The notes beneath the pieces are model-generated. The model saw nothing but the letters and a program-made list of their open reading frames with translations, was not told the origin of the DNA and did no database searches. Positions 13,606-25,202 of a stretch of DNA of 64,000 nt are shown here, piece after piece. Every line of letters starts with the position of its first letter. Positions within the stretch are counted from its first letter, which is position 1. Source of the stretch: Trichuris trichiura (Eukaryota > Nematoda > Enoplea > Trichinellida > Trichuridae); NCBI GenBank assembly GCA_037903355.1, contig JBAJFE010000062.1:248001-312000 (forward strand), read 5' to 3'. The translations under genes and the position numbers were made by a program.

Positions 13606-14251
13606 GGTAAGAATATCAAAAATTCATCCAAAAAGGAGTGCTAGTTAAGTTTGTCTATTAATAGTATGCCGCAAGATATTAACACTGTGTATATTCTTCA
13701 CTCCAGCGCCCATCCAGCGTTAAATGCTTCTTCTTTCATTTTGTACATGCTTTATGAAGTCTCCGCCCAACTTAAGACGATTACTTAAATCAACCGTTCA
13801 TTATTAGTACAATTTACTACCCCAACCTTGAAGCTTTTGAAGAACTAGCACCATAAAATAGACAATATATAGCCGCAGAAAACATTACCTCTTTAAAACG
13901 CGCACTCACTACTATGGATCGATAATAGAAAAGACCTCCTTAAAAGCCACAAAAAAGAGATAAGTATTTGGCCTCGAACAGTACGAGCAATGCTCTCGTT
14001 AAAAACGTTCCTATTAGCGGAATTAGTCTTCTTCTTGTAGTTGCTTATAGCAAGAAAAAATTTGCTAACCCATTCGTTATACTAACGGTGAGTGTTAGGT
14101 TGCGGTAGACGCGAACGTCGAAAAAAATTCCTGTTGTCTCATTTTGTAAGTTCAATATTTCCACATTTAAGAAAAGTGTCAACAAGCATACCAGTAACAT
14201 TAAGGCGGGTTCTTTTCTTTTTTCTTCTTCGTAACGGGTTTTTTATTTTTC
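13606..14251. other. Gene-free stretch
   Basis: No supported exon or RNA gene. A pyrimidine-rich tract near 14210-14260 precedes the hairpin that follows. Confidence 0.45.
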
Positions 14252-14330
14252 TTCTTCTAAAATTTTTCGCGGGATTTCTAACCCGTTGTTCAGAAACGGG
14301 TTAGAAATCCCGCGAAAAATTTTAGAAGAA
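14252..14330. repeat. Perfect 36-bp inverted repeat (hairpin)
   Basis: Arms 14252-14287 and 14295-14330 are perfectly complementary with a 7-nt spacer. The arms contain TTCGCGGGATTTC and end at the loop with AACCCGTT. Nothing in the arms looks coding. It could be a foldback transposon remnant or the core of a MITE. Another AACGGGTT lies just outside at about 14233. Confidence 0.85.
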
Positions 14331-16197
14331 GGCTGGTTCTTACATAATATGGCATACCAACGATTCTATAACATCTTAAAATAGATCAGTCAAGTAGAAT
14401 TAAGTCTCATTGAAGAAACAGTAAGGTTGTGTGCTACTTAACCTCAGAAGACAATCTCTTACAACAAGAAAGCATTAAGGCATTCTTGACAAAAACAATT
14501 TAGCTATGGAAACTAGGTATCTAATAACTACTCAGTGACTGTTAGATGACTAGTTTCCATAAACGAATGTTTCTGTACATGCATACGTACACTAAAGCAG
14601 AGTGCGAGGTGAAGCATTGGCTGTTGCCCACACAATAACAATCTATTGATTTTGAAACAATCTTGCCATCACGCAATCTCGCAAAGAATTATTTCTAAAA
14701 ACGACTGGTACTTTTTAGGACAATAGGATAGACCACAAGAACGCACAGCAAGATCAACAGCACTATTTCAATATCAATTACATTATGTTTAGCAAGGTTT
14801 TCTGCAAGTTAATTGGGAAAAGTTGCTTTGCCACCCTAAAATGATTTTGACCTCAATCTTCTAACTTTCCTTATTCTCTCCTTCCGAAAATGCCTATTTC
14901 TTGAATGTATTGCACTAGCTTTAGCATCTGTGAGACTAATAAACGACACCACAGGAATGACATTGCACAAAAATCTTCAACAATGAATGATAAATGATAG
15001 AGTTTAAATGCTGATTATTTCAAAGACAAAATCTTTTCGTAGTTGCTTGCTCATCATATGCAAAAATGGTGTACTGTAGTATTTCCACCGGCTGCCTCAA
15101 CTGTATTACAAATAGGTACTGCCATAATAGAAATTTTAAAGCGGTATTAACTGTGGATAGTAAAGTAAATTTTATTTAAGTTCTATCTTTACGAAAGCAC
15201 TACGTATTTATTTCTTGGCCGAACAGTAACACTTACTTACCATTTTTTGCCTTGGGAATTCCAGAAAATAGCGACTGCCGCCTTCAAAGATGAAAGCCTT
15301 CTTATGTTATAACGCCACTGCTTGCTCAACAGAAATTCGAAGCTCAAAATGCTTAAACAGCCGTGTGCCTACAACATTGAGAGTTGACTTCTGAGTCCGT
15401 TAAAAAAAACACTCTTTAGCTTAAGTATTATTTAGGTCTAAGAACGTTTTCTATTTTCCATGCCAGCCAGCACGGGTTGTCCCCTGCTCAGATTTTATCG
15501 AAAGGAATTTTGTTAACATCTTATTCAAAAAAAAGTTGTCAAATAAAGCAACGCTACGTTATTCCGACTCGGCTTGAATGTTAACTGTTAACTTCACCAA
15601 CTTTCCTGCAATTTACCACTCATTAATGGGGTCTGAATTCTGAAACAATCACGCACATCAGACAACCGCGTAGAAGAATCAATATTTCAAATTAAGATGA
15701 ACAAATAATTATTTTAAATAGTATACAAGAATAAAGTATACCGAAAAATAGCCTGCAAAGCGTTCTTTGCGATCAAAACAAGAGTCCTGTAAAACTCTTC
15801 CATCGCGGCATATCTTTTGTAAATTAAGCTATGTTCAAGCTCATTTAAAAATGCTACTTTTGGAGATGGATGTCTGAAGGGATCCCAGATTGACCTGGAA
15901 GAGCAGCAGCCATCTTTTCGTTTTGGAAAATTAATAGAACAATGATCCATTCTTGAAAAGCGGGTGCTTTTTAACGGGACGGTGTATTTTCATGATGGCA
16001 TTTTCTTCAATACGGTTTAGATTTGCTCGTTGGTAGAGTCTGAAATCGAACCGAAGGAATTGCCCTGCCAACGGATGGATGAGCAATTATTAAGGAAAAA
16101 ATTCAGAACAAGTACTTAACAAATTCAGAGCTTTCGGGACTAACCTTGTCTCGTCGTCAGCGATGATGGTAATGCCTGCCTGCCTACGTTTGTACCG
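14331..16197. other. Gene-free stretch
   Basis: AT-rich DNA with no supported exon, RNA gene or transposon signature. Confidence 0.45.
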
Positions 16198-16343
16198 TTT
16201 CTTTTGAAAAAAAAAACTTTTACGGTTTTTAACCCGTTTTTTATATAAAGTTTGTTGTTCTAAACGTTCGTGATGGACGTTTAGAACAATAAACGTTATA
16301 TGAAAAAACGGGTTAAAACCATAAAAGTTCTTTCAAAAAGAAA
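16198..16343. repeat. Imperfect ~70-bp-arm inverted repeat (foldback element)
   Basis: The sequence folds back on itself around a centre near 16270 (AAACGT / ACGTTT). Arms of about 70 nt run from TTTCTTTTGAAA to TTTCAAAAAGAAA and contain AACCCGTTTTTT and its complement. There are several mismatches and small indels, so it is older than the hairpin at 14252. The two share an AACCCGTT core close to homopolymeric T, which hints at one family of foldback elements. Confidence 0.7.
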
Positions 16344-17213
16344 TTTTAGAAACCCCCATACAAAGAAGAGGAGAAAAAAGAAGAAAAAGTTTGTATCGTA
16401 TTTTAAAGAATGTTTTCTAGCAGTAAAGTACGAATGAATGTTTTAACGTCTGCCAGGCAACAATTAACTCTTTTGGCGGAAGACCTTTTTCAAAACTAAA
16501 ACACAGTAGGACATCGGTTGTCCGGCTCAACAGGGAAGCGAAAACCAGTAAAATTTGACAGAAAAGGCTTAGAACCTTAAAGCATGGGTCTATTTGTCTT
16601 CGGAATGTTACATAGCGTCTTATCCTAACGGAATATTGCGTTTCTAAGGAAAGCTATCATTGTAGAACTTCTTTACTTCATGAAGTTCCCAGTTGGGGTC
16701 TCCGAAAGTCCCAATGGTTCGGGTTTCTGTGCTACTGCAAGCTTTCCTGAATCGCTTAATTTGCCCATACCCTCACTTGTGCAATTTTGTGACTTCCAAA
16801 TTAAACGTGTTCTGATAGAACTGAAGAATAATTTATACCCGTAAACTTATTAGTGAAGAGAAAGCATGTGATACATTCATTAAAACAAAATTCAAAGGTA
16901 ACAACGGCTTTGGACAGACGTGAACCAAGTCGTTCTTTGATTGGAGAATATGGAGTTTGAACTTCAACAACATCTGTTATTGAGAAGAAAAAAAAGCATG
17001 ATCTAATTTTCTATGCGCTTTGTTAAAGAAAACTGTGATCCAGAATGAGTTATAAAAAATTTTCAGGTTATTAAGGATCTTTGAATGAAAAAATTGAGTG
17101 ATCTCGCCATGTATGCTTTATGAAGCCCCGCTGAACTATATACTTGTAAGGCCGTTGTAAAGCAAAAATGTGCCAGACTTCAAAGGTAAACAGAATTAAA
17201 CGGTTTCAAAGCG
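16344..17213. other. Gene-free stretch
   Basis: No supported feature seen between the foldback repeat and the retrotransposon remnant. Confidence 0.45.
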
Positions 17214-17813
17214 AGTGTAACACCTAGTGTAAGGAAGAACGTGCACATCAAATCGCGGGACAGTAGGCCGGACAGAACGAAGAGGCTGTTGTTGTTAGTA
17301 GAGAGAGAGCTTGGTTTCGAGACTATATTATCAATTCTTAGGAGCGAATCGCGACTGCTCAGCCTTCACCAACGGTCACTCCTTTCCTCTCCGAGGAGAG
17401 TCATGTAACACGTAGTGCAGAGAAGAACGTGCACCTTGAGCATCCGAATCCTTGAACGATTGCAGCCAAGGCAAACAGCCTTGATCCGTGCGTAAGATAA
17501 ATTCTTTCTGTAGGTATAGCACAACATATTGAACGAATGTTACAACCGCCAGCATTTCTCGCCTGGCGACGCACTATTTTTGCTCGGCTCGGGGTAGTGT
17601 GCGACTCGCAAATACGACAGGATGCTCAACTCTTTTCACGTCCAGTTGGGAGAGCACAGCACCAATGGCCACAGCGCTCGCATCGGTATCTAGGATAAAT
17701 GGCAAAAACTGTGCAGAGTGCTCTATCTAACAACAACAACGTGTCTTCCTTCTGTACGGCCTACTGTCTCGCGATTTGATGTGCACGTTCTTCCCTACAC
17801 TACGTGTTACACT
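17214..17813. mobile_element. Rearranged Ty3/gypsy-like LTR retrotransposon remnant flanked by inverted LTR ends
   Basis: A 600-bp composite. Its outer ends are about 95-bp imperfect inverted repeats (17214-17310 and 17720-17813), each finishing in AGTGTAAC / GTTACACT and sharing GTGCACATCAAATCGCG. A third copy of the same end motif, in the left orientation, lies at 17404-17437. TGTAACA...TGTTACA termini are typical of gypsy LTR ends, so I read the repeats as LTR 3' ends placed head to head rather than as DNA-transposon TIRs. The interior carries a minus-strand RNase H fragment. No convincing target-site duplication was found. Confidence 0.6.
17435..17715 (-). pseudogene. Broken RNase H fragment of a Ty3/gypsy pol gene
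   Basis: On the minus strand about 93 codons read as the RNase H region of a gypsy-type polyprotein. The motif FILDTDASAVAIGAVLSQ (catalytic Asp region) is followed by HPVVFASRTL, RREMLAVV and FILRTDQG...LPWLQSFKDSDAQ, in the family's usual order. One in-frame stop (17574-17576) sits in the usual ERNYS/TEREC region. The frame ends where it meets LTR-end sequence at about 17435, with GTGCACGTTCTTC at the join. Reverse transcriptase, integrase and gag are absent, so it is a dead fragment. Confidence 0.75.
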
Positions 17814-20106
17814 AGCTCTGATTGGCCTAAAAAATTCAAAACGTGATGCAACATTCAAGAACTTAAAATTCAAGGAGTTAAACTTTCATCGGAATAAGTT
17901 TTACATTCCTATGAATGTGTGTATCTTGTCAGCTTTGAAGTTTTTGGAAATTTGAAAGAATGCCGTTTCATGACAGCAGAAAGCAGAGATTTCATAAAAC
18001 AGCCGACGTTGAGAAGTTCATGGAACAATCTGATCGATTAAAAAGCGAATGAAAGTTCTGTCAACATCAGCGTTCACAACGATGCACCAAAGATTCTGCA
18101 GACATTGAAATCCCCTCGAATACCAAATGAATGCGACCAATTATGTGTTCAAAATTCAGTTAGCTTATGATGATCAAAGTTTGGGGTTTCAAATGCTGAA
18201 CAAAGATGAAATTGGTCGACCCTTATCGTAAGCGCTATAAAAGCTAGAAAAAGGAAAAAAGACGCAGAACTTGACGAACAGCATTAAATTAAAAAAAGTA
18301 TAAGTGTCACTCGTGCGATGAGACTTTCCAGCAGTTAGTAATTGCTGTAGAGTAGTTTGAAAGGCGCACCGAATGCAATTCGAAAAGGTTGTTGCATTTA
18401 AAAAATATCCTTAACTCGGCAGCTGAAGAACGGTTGACAGCTTCGAAATAAATGCATATAACGTCTTTTTCATACGGCATATTTTTTAGTTTACGTAGAC
18501 CGTAATAAACTGTACATTTAAAACGCACTGCAAAATGAAATCTACGATGCGTAAAGCGAAAACAAAAAGTAAGCCTACAAAACAAACTGTTATTCGATTA
18601 TCCGGATGACCTCAGCCCCCTTCTATTCGGGATAATCAAATTCTATCGCAGCAATATCCACATCACCTGTCCACTTTGATGTGGCTACCTGCGAATCCAG
18701 AAGGTTACTGTGTTGAACATCTCAGATGAGCCGTCTGGTAAGTAATTGGATTTTGTCTATCCTGGTAGAGTTTTAGACATATGTAACTGACGTTTTATCT
18801 TCATGCTAGTAGCCTGAGCGTGAGCTCATTTGCATTTCTGGAAACAACTGGTCAAGGTGCATTCCTCTGTTACATTTTCCTTTCCCACGCTAGAAATTGG
18901 ATTACCTGAGTCAGCTAGATTTAACATTTGTAGAAAATGAAGTATATTGCATCTGTTTAGTGCATGTACAGCTCTGACAGTTTGTACAGAGACTGACGCG
19001 TTACGTCACTGAAGAGCACAGTGCTGACGTAAAGGCTACTTCTCTGTCTGTCTGTAAAGCAGTTACATCAGTACTTCTCAATGGGGCGCTATGAAAGTTG
19101 AATAGAGCGGGATAGTATGAAAGTTCTAAGCCGAGCTGAGCTGAAAAGGATAAGAGAAAGCATCTTCAAAAGCGTACGATCAGAAAAATGAGGCTCGTCA
19201 AACGTTTTATGACTGTGTGAAAAAGTGGCTCTGAAGAATACCAGCAACTTTAGGATCTCTTTCCATATCAGGCGATTGTAATAATTTAAATGTTGATATG
19301 TGTTTAGCAAGAGACTATGAAGATGCAGAATTTCAAATACTGAACGTTGGTGAAATTGTCGAATTACCTTTAAACTTACGAGGGAAGGCAAGTGGAGGAA
19401 AAGGAAGTGAAGTAGAAACTGTATGTACGTAACATGACAAATCGTTTCAGTGCTTCAAATTTGCTGTTTATGGGAAGCGGGAGGAGTGCAGCTCTAAGAG
19501 AACGTAGTACTCGAAAAGTATTTCTAATTTGGCGACCAAGAAGCGCCGAACTTCCCTGACAAATTTTGAAAGCGAATGTAGTTTACAGATGTGGCCTTGA
19601 TGATAAGTTGTAGTATGACACAAATCCTTATAGATCATTTTAAAAGAATAAACCCAATAATAAATAGGATAGAAAAATAGAGAAATGACTGACATGCAAA
19701 ACACATTATGCTGATATCTGGGTTTTCGTTTACTGGAACTACTCCCCGCGGCATCTGGATGGGACAATCGAGTTTCTTGTGTAATTCGGTTGCTTGCTAA
19801 CAATTCTAACGTTCTCCTGAACTTGCTTCAGTTTGTAAGAAATGGTACCAACAATAAAGAAGCAAATGATGTAATGCCTCCTTAGTACGGTTTCAAGGAC
19901 GTACGTCGATTCGTAAAATCCCGCGTTGAAGACTGTTCACACGGCACTGTCATTTTAAACCGATTCTGCTCACCACACAGTTGGTAGAGCTTTTAATCTG
20001 AGATAATGGTGGCGGTTAATGTCAACAAGGAACTTATTCAAGAAAGAAACGAATTTAATTGTCATAATTCCGCTTTGCTGCCAGCATTACTATCTTTCAG
20101 AGAGAA
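17814..20106. other. Gene-free stretch
   Basis: No supported exon. Two loosely similar segments (about 18190-18225 and 19335-19370, both close to TTTCAAATNCTGAAC...GAAATTGTCGA) suggest an old duplicated repeat. A splice-acceptor-like site (ctatctttcag) at 20101 belongs to the following gene. Confidence 0.4.
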
Positions 20107-21373
20107 ATGGAAAATGCAATCGACACGGTTGCCGACTGGGTGGACGGTCGTCCGCACCGTTGCGTGGAGTGCTTTCGTGTTTTTTGGCAACCGGAAGAGT
20201 TCCTCGATCACGCTGAGTTGTGTTTCATGATTTCCGTTAAGACAGCTTATGCGGAAGAATACGGGTTGCCCAGTATGTACACGGAAGAATTGATAGCTTT
20301 TATTCTGCAGTTTCCTTTGTAGTGCCCGTAACGAATGAGATGCAAGATGCTACGCAGAGGGGTCTACTTGGAAACTTTCAAGAGGAACGCACCGAAAGCG
20401 TCAGACATGAACCGGTAGGTCATAATTCAGTTCTTTATTTATGTAATTCGGTTATGCTTATTTTCGAGACCCATAAAAAGGCTATTGAATACAATCCAAC
20501 ACATTGCAAGTGTTGGAATTTTAGTTTTCTCAATTATTACGTTTAAATTAATGTCAAAACGTTAAACTGTATCACTGTACGACGGGAAATGATTTTAAAT
20601 TCTCATTTAACGGTGGAGTGTAGCGTTATTCTCAGGAACCGCCGCGTCGACCGCGTATTGTCCGTCCCGACGCTCAGCATCCGACAGCTATTTCGGTGCA
20701 GTCAGAATTGGACGATGGTCCTCCAATACTTGAAATGGCCGAAATCCCTCCGAAGAAATATCGACGCATTTTTCCTATTGGACCTGACGGAAAGCAAATT
20801 CGCCCTAAGATGACTTGTCCCGCTTGTGGGCTTCTCTTATACAGGTAAAAGTGGAAGTTGCATCTCGAGGTTGGACTGATGAGGCACGGCTTTACTTTTA
20901 GGCATAATTTTGCAACTCATTACCGTACACATACGGGCGAGTTGCCATTTCCATGTACGTTTTGCGAGAAACGTTTCAGAACAACTTCTGCACTTAGCGT
21001 GCATACTCGCTGTCACACAGGCGAACGTCCCTATGTTTGTTCGGTATGTGGCTATCGTTGTATAACAAAACGGAATTTGGACAGACACTATCATAATAAT
21101 CATGTTCGAATGAGTCGACGTGCAATAGTGCGCAATCAGAATGCCGGATATGGTTTTCAATCTCACATGTTGGCCAGAGCATCTAATATGATTGACGCTG
21201 ATGGAAATGAGCAAGACGTAGCTGGTAGCGTAGCTGGAGAAGTTTATGTTGTCACGCAGGAAGAGTTGGACTCAATCGATGATGCAAACGTTGTTACCGT
21301 AGCGTCTTTTGCGGCGGAAAATGAACCAAGCACAAGCGCAACTCACTATTCCCGTCGTCTGAAAAAGCCATGA
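20107..21373 (+). CDS. C2H2 zinc-finger protein
   Basis: Probable nuclear DNA-binding protein of 312 residues in four exons: 20107-20272, 20323-20414, 20636-20844 and 20902-21373. Phases agree throughout and introns are 50, 221 and 57 nt. An acceptor (tctttcag) ends six bases before the ATG, as expected for a trans-spliced message. Fingers seen: a degenerate N-termin al CCHC-type unit (C19, C22, H35, C39) and three tandem fingers at about 147-166 (C147, C150, H162, H166), 174-194 and 202-223, with HTGE linkers between the tandem units. The middle (about 87-145) is Pro/Arg-rich and unstructured. The tail is acidic and ends RRLKKP. The first tandem finger has only 11 residues between its Cys and His pairs instead of 12, and its exon join falls inside it. 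I cannot assign an orthologue. Confidence 0.8.
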
Positions 21374-24300
21374 TTGTCCTCATTTACGCTGACTATTCAT
21401 AATTCATTAGCAGCTGAGTTTTCAAAATATTAATGATGAGTACAGGATAAAACCATTTAAGGAATTTATAAAAAAAAGATATAGAAGAGCTTTCCCGTTG
21501 AAGCCTCACCCTGTGAAAGCTCTCTTATTTCCTTCGTTTTCAGAAGCTTCAATTTCATTTTCTACTAATCATTAATAATTCATAATGATTTACGGATGTG
21601 CGACCCGTAAAGGTTTATTTTAATTAGCGAGGCTTTCAAGAAGCTTTTACACGCCCTTAAGAAAGGCCTTCGCTTTCAATGCAATCACTAGTATTTTGAA
21701 ATTCTAGGAAATCGTTACATAAGCCCTAAACTTTCTACCGTTTAAAATTTATGAACAATATTCCTTTGCATACTTTGCATAATGCTGATACTACTTGCAG
21801 TTTACGTTTGTTTGCACCGCATTCTGAAAACGATATTAAATTGTTTTGCATCCGTTCCTTGTGGAAGAGTGAAGGAACTCGAAAGTTTAAATAAAAAATG
21901 AAGCAGCGTCTGCTTTTTGTGGCCTGCAAACAGCCGCAAAAAACAATAGCGTTTTTGGGATACAGTTGCGTCCCCATTTGTCCCTGTACGCTGATGTTTG
22001 CAGTCAAAAAACAATATTCAAAATAATAGTCATTCAGATGAAAGTTTTAAACTTTTTATTAGCAGTGAGAAACAAGAGGAATCATGTGCAAAATGGCTAA
22101 GCCTTTTCTGGCAGCGATAACCGCTTCAAACGGATTGATTTCCATTTTAACGTTAAGCGGGTTTCCAATTACTCGAAATCTTTTGCAATGTCTAGACGAG
22201 AAGGTTGTTAGTAAAAAGCCTGTAATGCTGATCGCGCTAACACAAAGTAAGCAACTTTCACAGCAGCAGCGTTCGATTGTCAGCAATGGATAACTTGAAG
22301 GTAAAAATGCGCATCATTATGTTCCTTCAGGAAAAGCAATGAAGCATCGTCATCTCCTTATAAGGAATTTTCTATTTAGCAAACATAATCAGCTTAGTTA
22401 GCATGCTTTCTATGTAACAATTATGTCAGATAAAATAGCTTCGACAAACATGGCATTCTGCAAAGCAAACTCTTTTTAATGATTGCTTATGGAAAGAACC
22501 TGGTTACTGAGGCGGAATTAAGGAGCATAACTTTCGATATCAAATGTATCCCATTGGCAGGTCAGGGCTTGTTTACGCAAGCATAAAAACCTATATGCCC
22601 ATTACGAAATAATCCTACATCTCTAATCTATTTTATTGCTTGTACTAATTGAGGCTTCCTTCAGTAAACACATGCGTGGTATACACGCTTTTTGGTTATT
22701 CGTAGTTTCGCCATTTTAAGAAATACAGTACTTATTCTGTTATCCGGGATTTTCAGGATATTTCGGTTATTGAATTTCCTATTTTTTTTTTAGAAATTGA
22801 ATATATTAATGTATCTGTGAATTCCAAGACGCGGTGAGGCATGTTAGGCTTGTTACTGAAATGTAAACAGAAAATTCATTCAATAATTCATACGCATAGT
22901 ACCCTTATAAAATGAAAGTAATTCAACGCAGTGTTTTAACAGTTCAGTAATGTTTTATTGACTGGAAATGGGCTTTTTACGACTGACGTATTCTAGTCTG
23001 ATTATGTTAAAAATACTAAAGTTTCAAAATTCTGAGCAATCAAAATCCGGTGTGCCGAAATTTCAAAATCCTGCGGCATTGCAATCCCGAAAGCCAAAAT
23101 TTTGATAGCTAAACGGCTTTTCTTCGTTCTTTTTTACCTACCCTTCTTTTTTTGCTTTACTTTCTCCCAGCATTCTTTCCTTTCGCCATTATAATTTCCT
23201 AGACTAAGTCTAAGAACTTCGAAAGTGAAAAGCATTTCGTTCAGGCTAGTCCTAATTTCTGACACTTTCCACGGACAGTTCCTGCTGCCACGTCGATATT
23301 CGTGGTACTTTTGTCGCTCTATTTATGTACAGTATTATTTTACCTGACTGCAGGTTCATGTGCAAATGTGTAAAATTAAAAAATAAAGCGTTTTGTGCAT
23401 CTAACTTAATTACATTTTCTTAGCTAGAGCTGCCTAAACGTGAAACCCTAACACTCAGCACAGGTATCGTCGCGGCATTAAAACCCTAAATCCTGTTCTG
23501 AAGTTGCATGCACCTGACCTCGTATAGAGTTCTCCTCCATTTCACTTTTCAAAAAACCGTCCAGGAGTTTAATTTCTCAAAGGTTTAGTCTCTCAGCCTT
23601 TTGGAATTCTACTTTTCAAACATTATGCCTTTTGAGTTTCAGTGTTTTGGACGTGACCAATTCTAGTCAAAAGTTCTTGAAAACGCCCCGCTCAAAGCTT
23701 TTTGTGTCATTGGCAACAGCTTCTATCTTAGAAGTTTCTTTTGGTTATATTACAGCGGAACTTAAATCCAGTTGGTATTGACTTAAGTCTTCGAAATATT
23801 AGTAGATTTGGTTTCGTTGCTTATATGAAAGTTGTAGAAACGACATATTGTTGGAGTGAGTACGTGATTCTCATTTTCTTAACGGCTAGCAGGAACGACG
23901 AGCCTGCGAAAGGTCATTTGCGATATTGCATTACGTTATGGTGCCTTTCTGGCGTTGGAACAATCAAAGGTGCATATGTTCTGTATAAGGTAAAAACATC
24001 CGCAGTCTGTTACTGGCTATCCTGAGAAGTGCTCGTCACCTTAAAAATGTCATTGAGGAAAAAGGCTTTCACTATTTTTAACCTGTGGGAACATAAGACG
24101 AGTAGCAGATCATTTCGACGTTGTACAGTTGCTTTAAATAACTAAGCAGTTCCTTCAAGGCCTTATGGAAATGTTCCCAAATTTCTTTGTTAGAACAGTG
24201 GCCAGACACTTTTTGCTACAATGGTAACCGTTTTACGGACTTGAACTACTTTTCATTCATGATCAGAGTTGCCGCCAAGAGCAGCTAGCATTAATAAATC

Positions 24301-24958
24301 AAAATGAGGCCACCGACCGGCGTGGCGTTGTCCAAGTCATTGAGGCGTTGCTACTGCATTTTATGAATCATAAAATAAGCGCTCCACGCAAGTTGCTTTT
24401 CTGAAGAATGGAAGCGGACAGATTTCAACAATGCCCAGGATTTAGCGGTCACTGCCGAACGCAGCTCTTTGTAGCCGCTGGCTCCAATCAGCTGTCACAT
24501 GACACCAAAGAACTGGCGCTGACAGAATCATGCTCCTTGCGACGGTAGGAACCTGGTAAGAATCAGCACAAAAGCTTTAACAAATAAAGACCCAATTTCG
24601 CACCCAACGAAGTGCACTCGATTCTCAAGCTGGGCACTCGATTGCGTTCTGTTACTCGAACCGTGCTCATGTGGAAACGACTGAGATTCGTTTATTAACG
24701 AACAACACTGCAAAGCCTGTTATGCATCGAAGATGCGGCAGGTCAGCATGGCACTCAAACAAGAAGATGGGTGCGTTCGACAATTATAATCGAAAAACAG
24801 TCACTTAGCCAGCAGGCATAAACGGTCGCCTGTCCGTGACACGATACTTACCGCACCGCTGACATCGCTTCTGTTGACATACAGTCACCTTTCCAACTTC
24901 TCCTCAACGGCAGATTACTATTCCTGCACACAAACAATTGTCCACCATTTCACTTGCG
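21374..24958. other. Intergenic region with weak coding candidates only
   Basis: A poly(A) signal-like AATAAT context and T-rich DNA follow the zinc-finger gene. Open frames at 22059-22293 (both strands) and 23741-24025 (plus) have plausible codon texture but no family match, signal peptide or phase-consistent partners, so I do not call genes. No RNA gene was seen. Confidence 0.4.
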
Positions 24959-24962
24959 CTCT

Positions 24963-25202
24963 ATGGACAGCTGCAAACCAGGTACAGCTTCCGGTAAGTT
25001 GCATGCACCGCTGCTCATTACTTTTTTGCTCATAACACTGGTAGTATGTAAATTATTTTGTAAGCAATGTCGTTGCAAAAAAGAAATCCTGACGTTAGTT
25101 AAGCTGTGGGCATGCTTAGAAGCTCATCTGCCTTCCGACTGCAGTCCCTATGTCACGTCTTCTCTTGAGCACGCGAAAGCGGAACTACTAAAGGGATATT
25201 AG
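24963..25202 (+). CDS. Candidate small single-pass membrane protein, unknown
   Basis: An 80-codon frame from an ATG at 24963 begins MDSCKPGTASGKLHA, then has a hydrophobic segment LLITFLLITLVV (about residues 18-30). A Cys/Lys-rich juxtamembrane stretch (CKLFCKQCRCKKE) follows, then a hydrophilic tail ending AELLKGY. The positive-inside rule would put the tail in the cytosol. No family is recognised. No neighbouring exon is needed, but GTACAG/GTAAGT-like sites inside the frame mean it could also be spliced. Evidence is composition only. Confidence 0.28.
   Translation: MDSCKPGTASGKLHAPLLITFLLITLVVCKLFCKQCRCKKEILTLVKLWACLEAHLPSDCSPYVTSSLEHAKAELLKGY

Noticed and set aside
17214..17813. Cut-and-paste DNA transposon based on inverted ends
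   Set aside because: The ends look like gypsy LTR termini, the interior is gypsy RNase H, a third internal copy of the end exists, and no target duplication was found.
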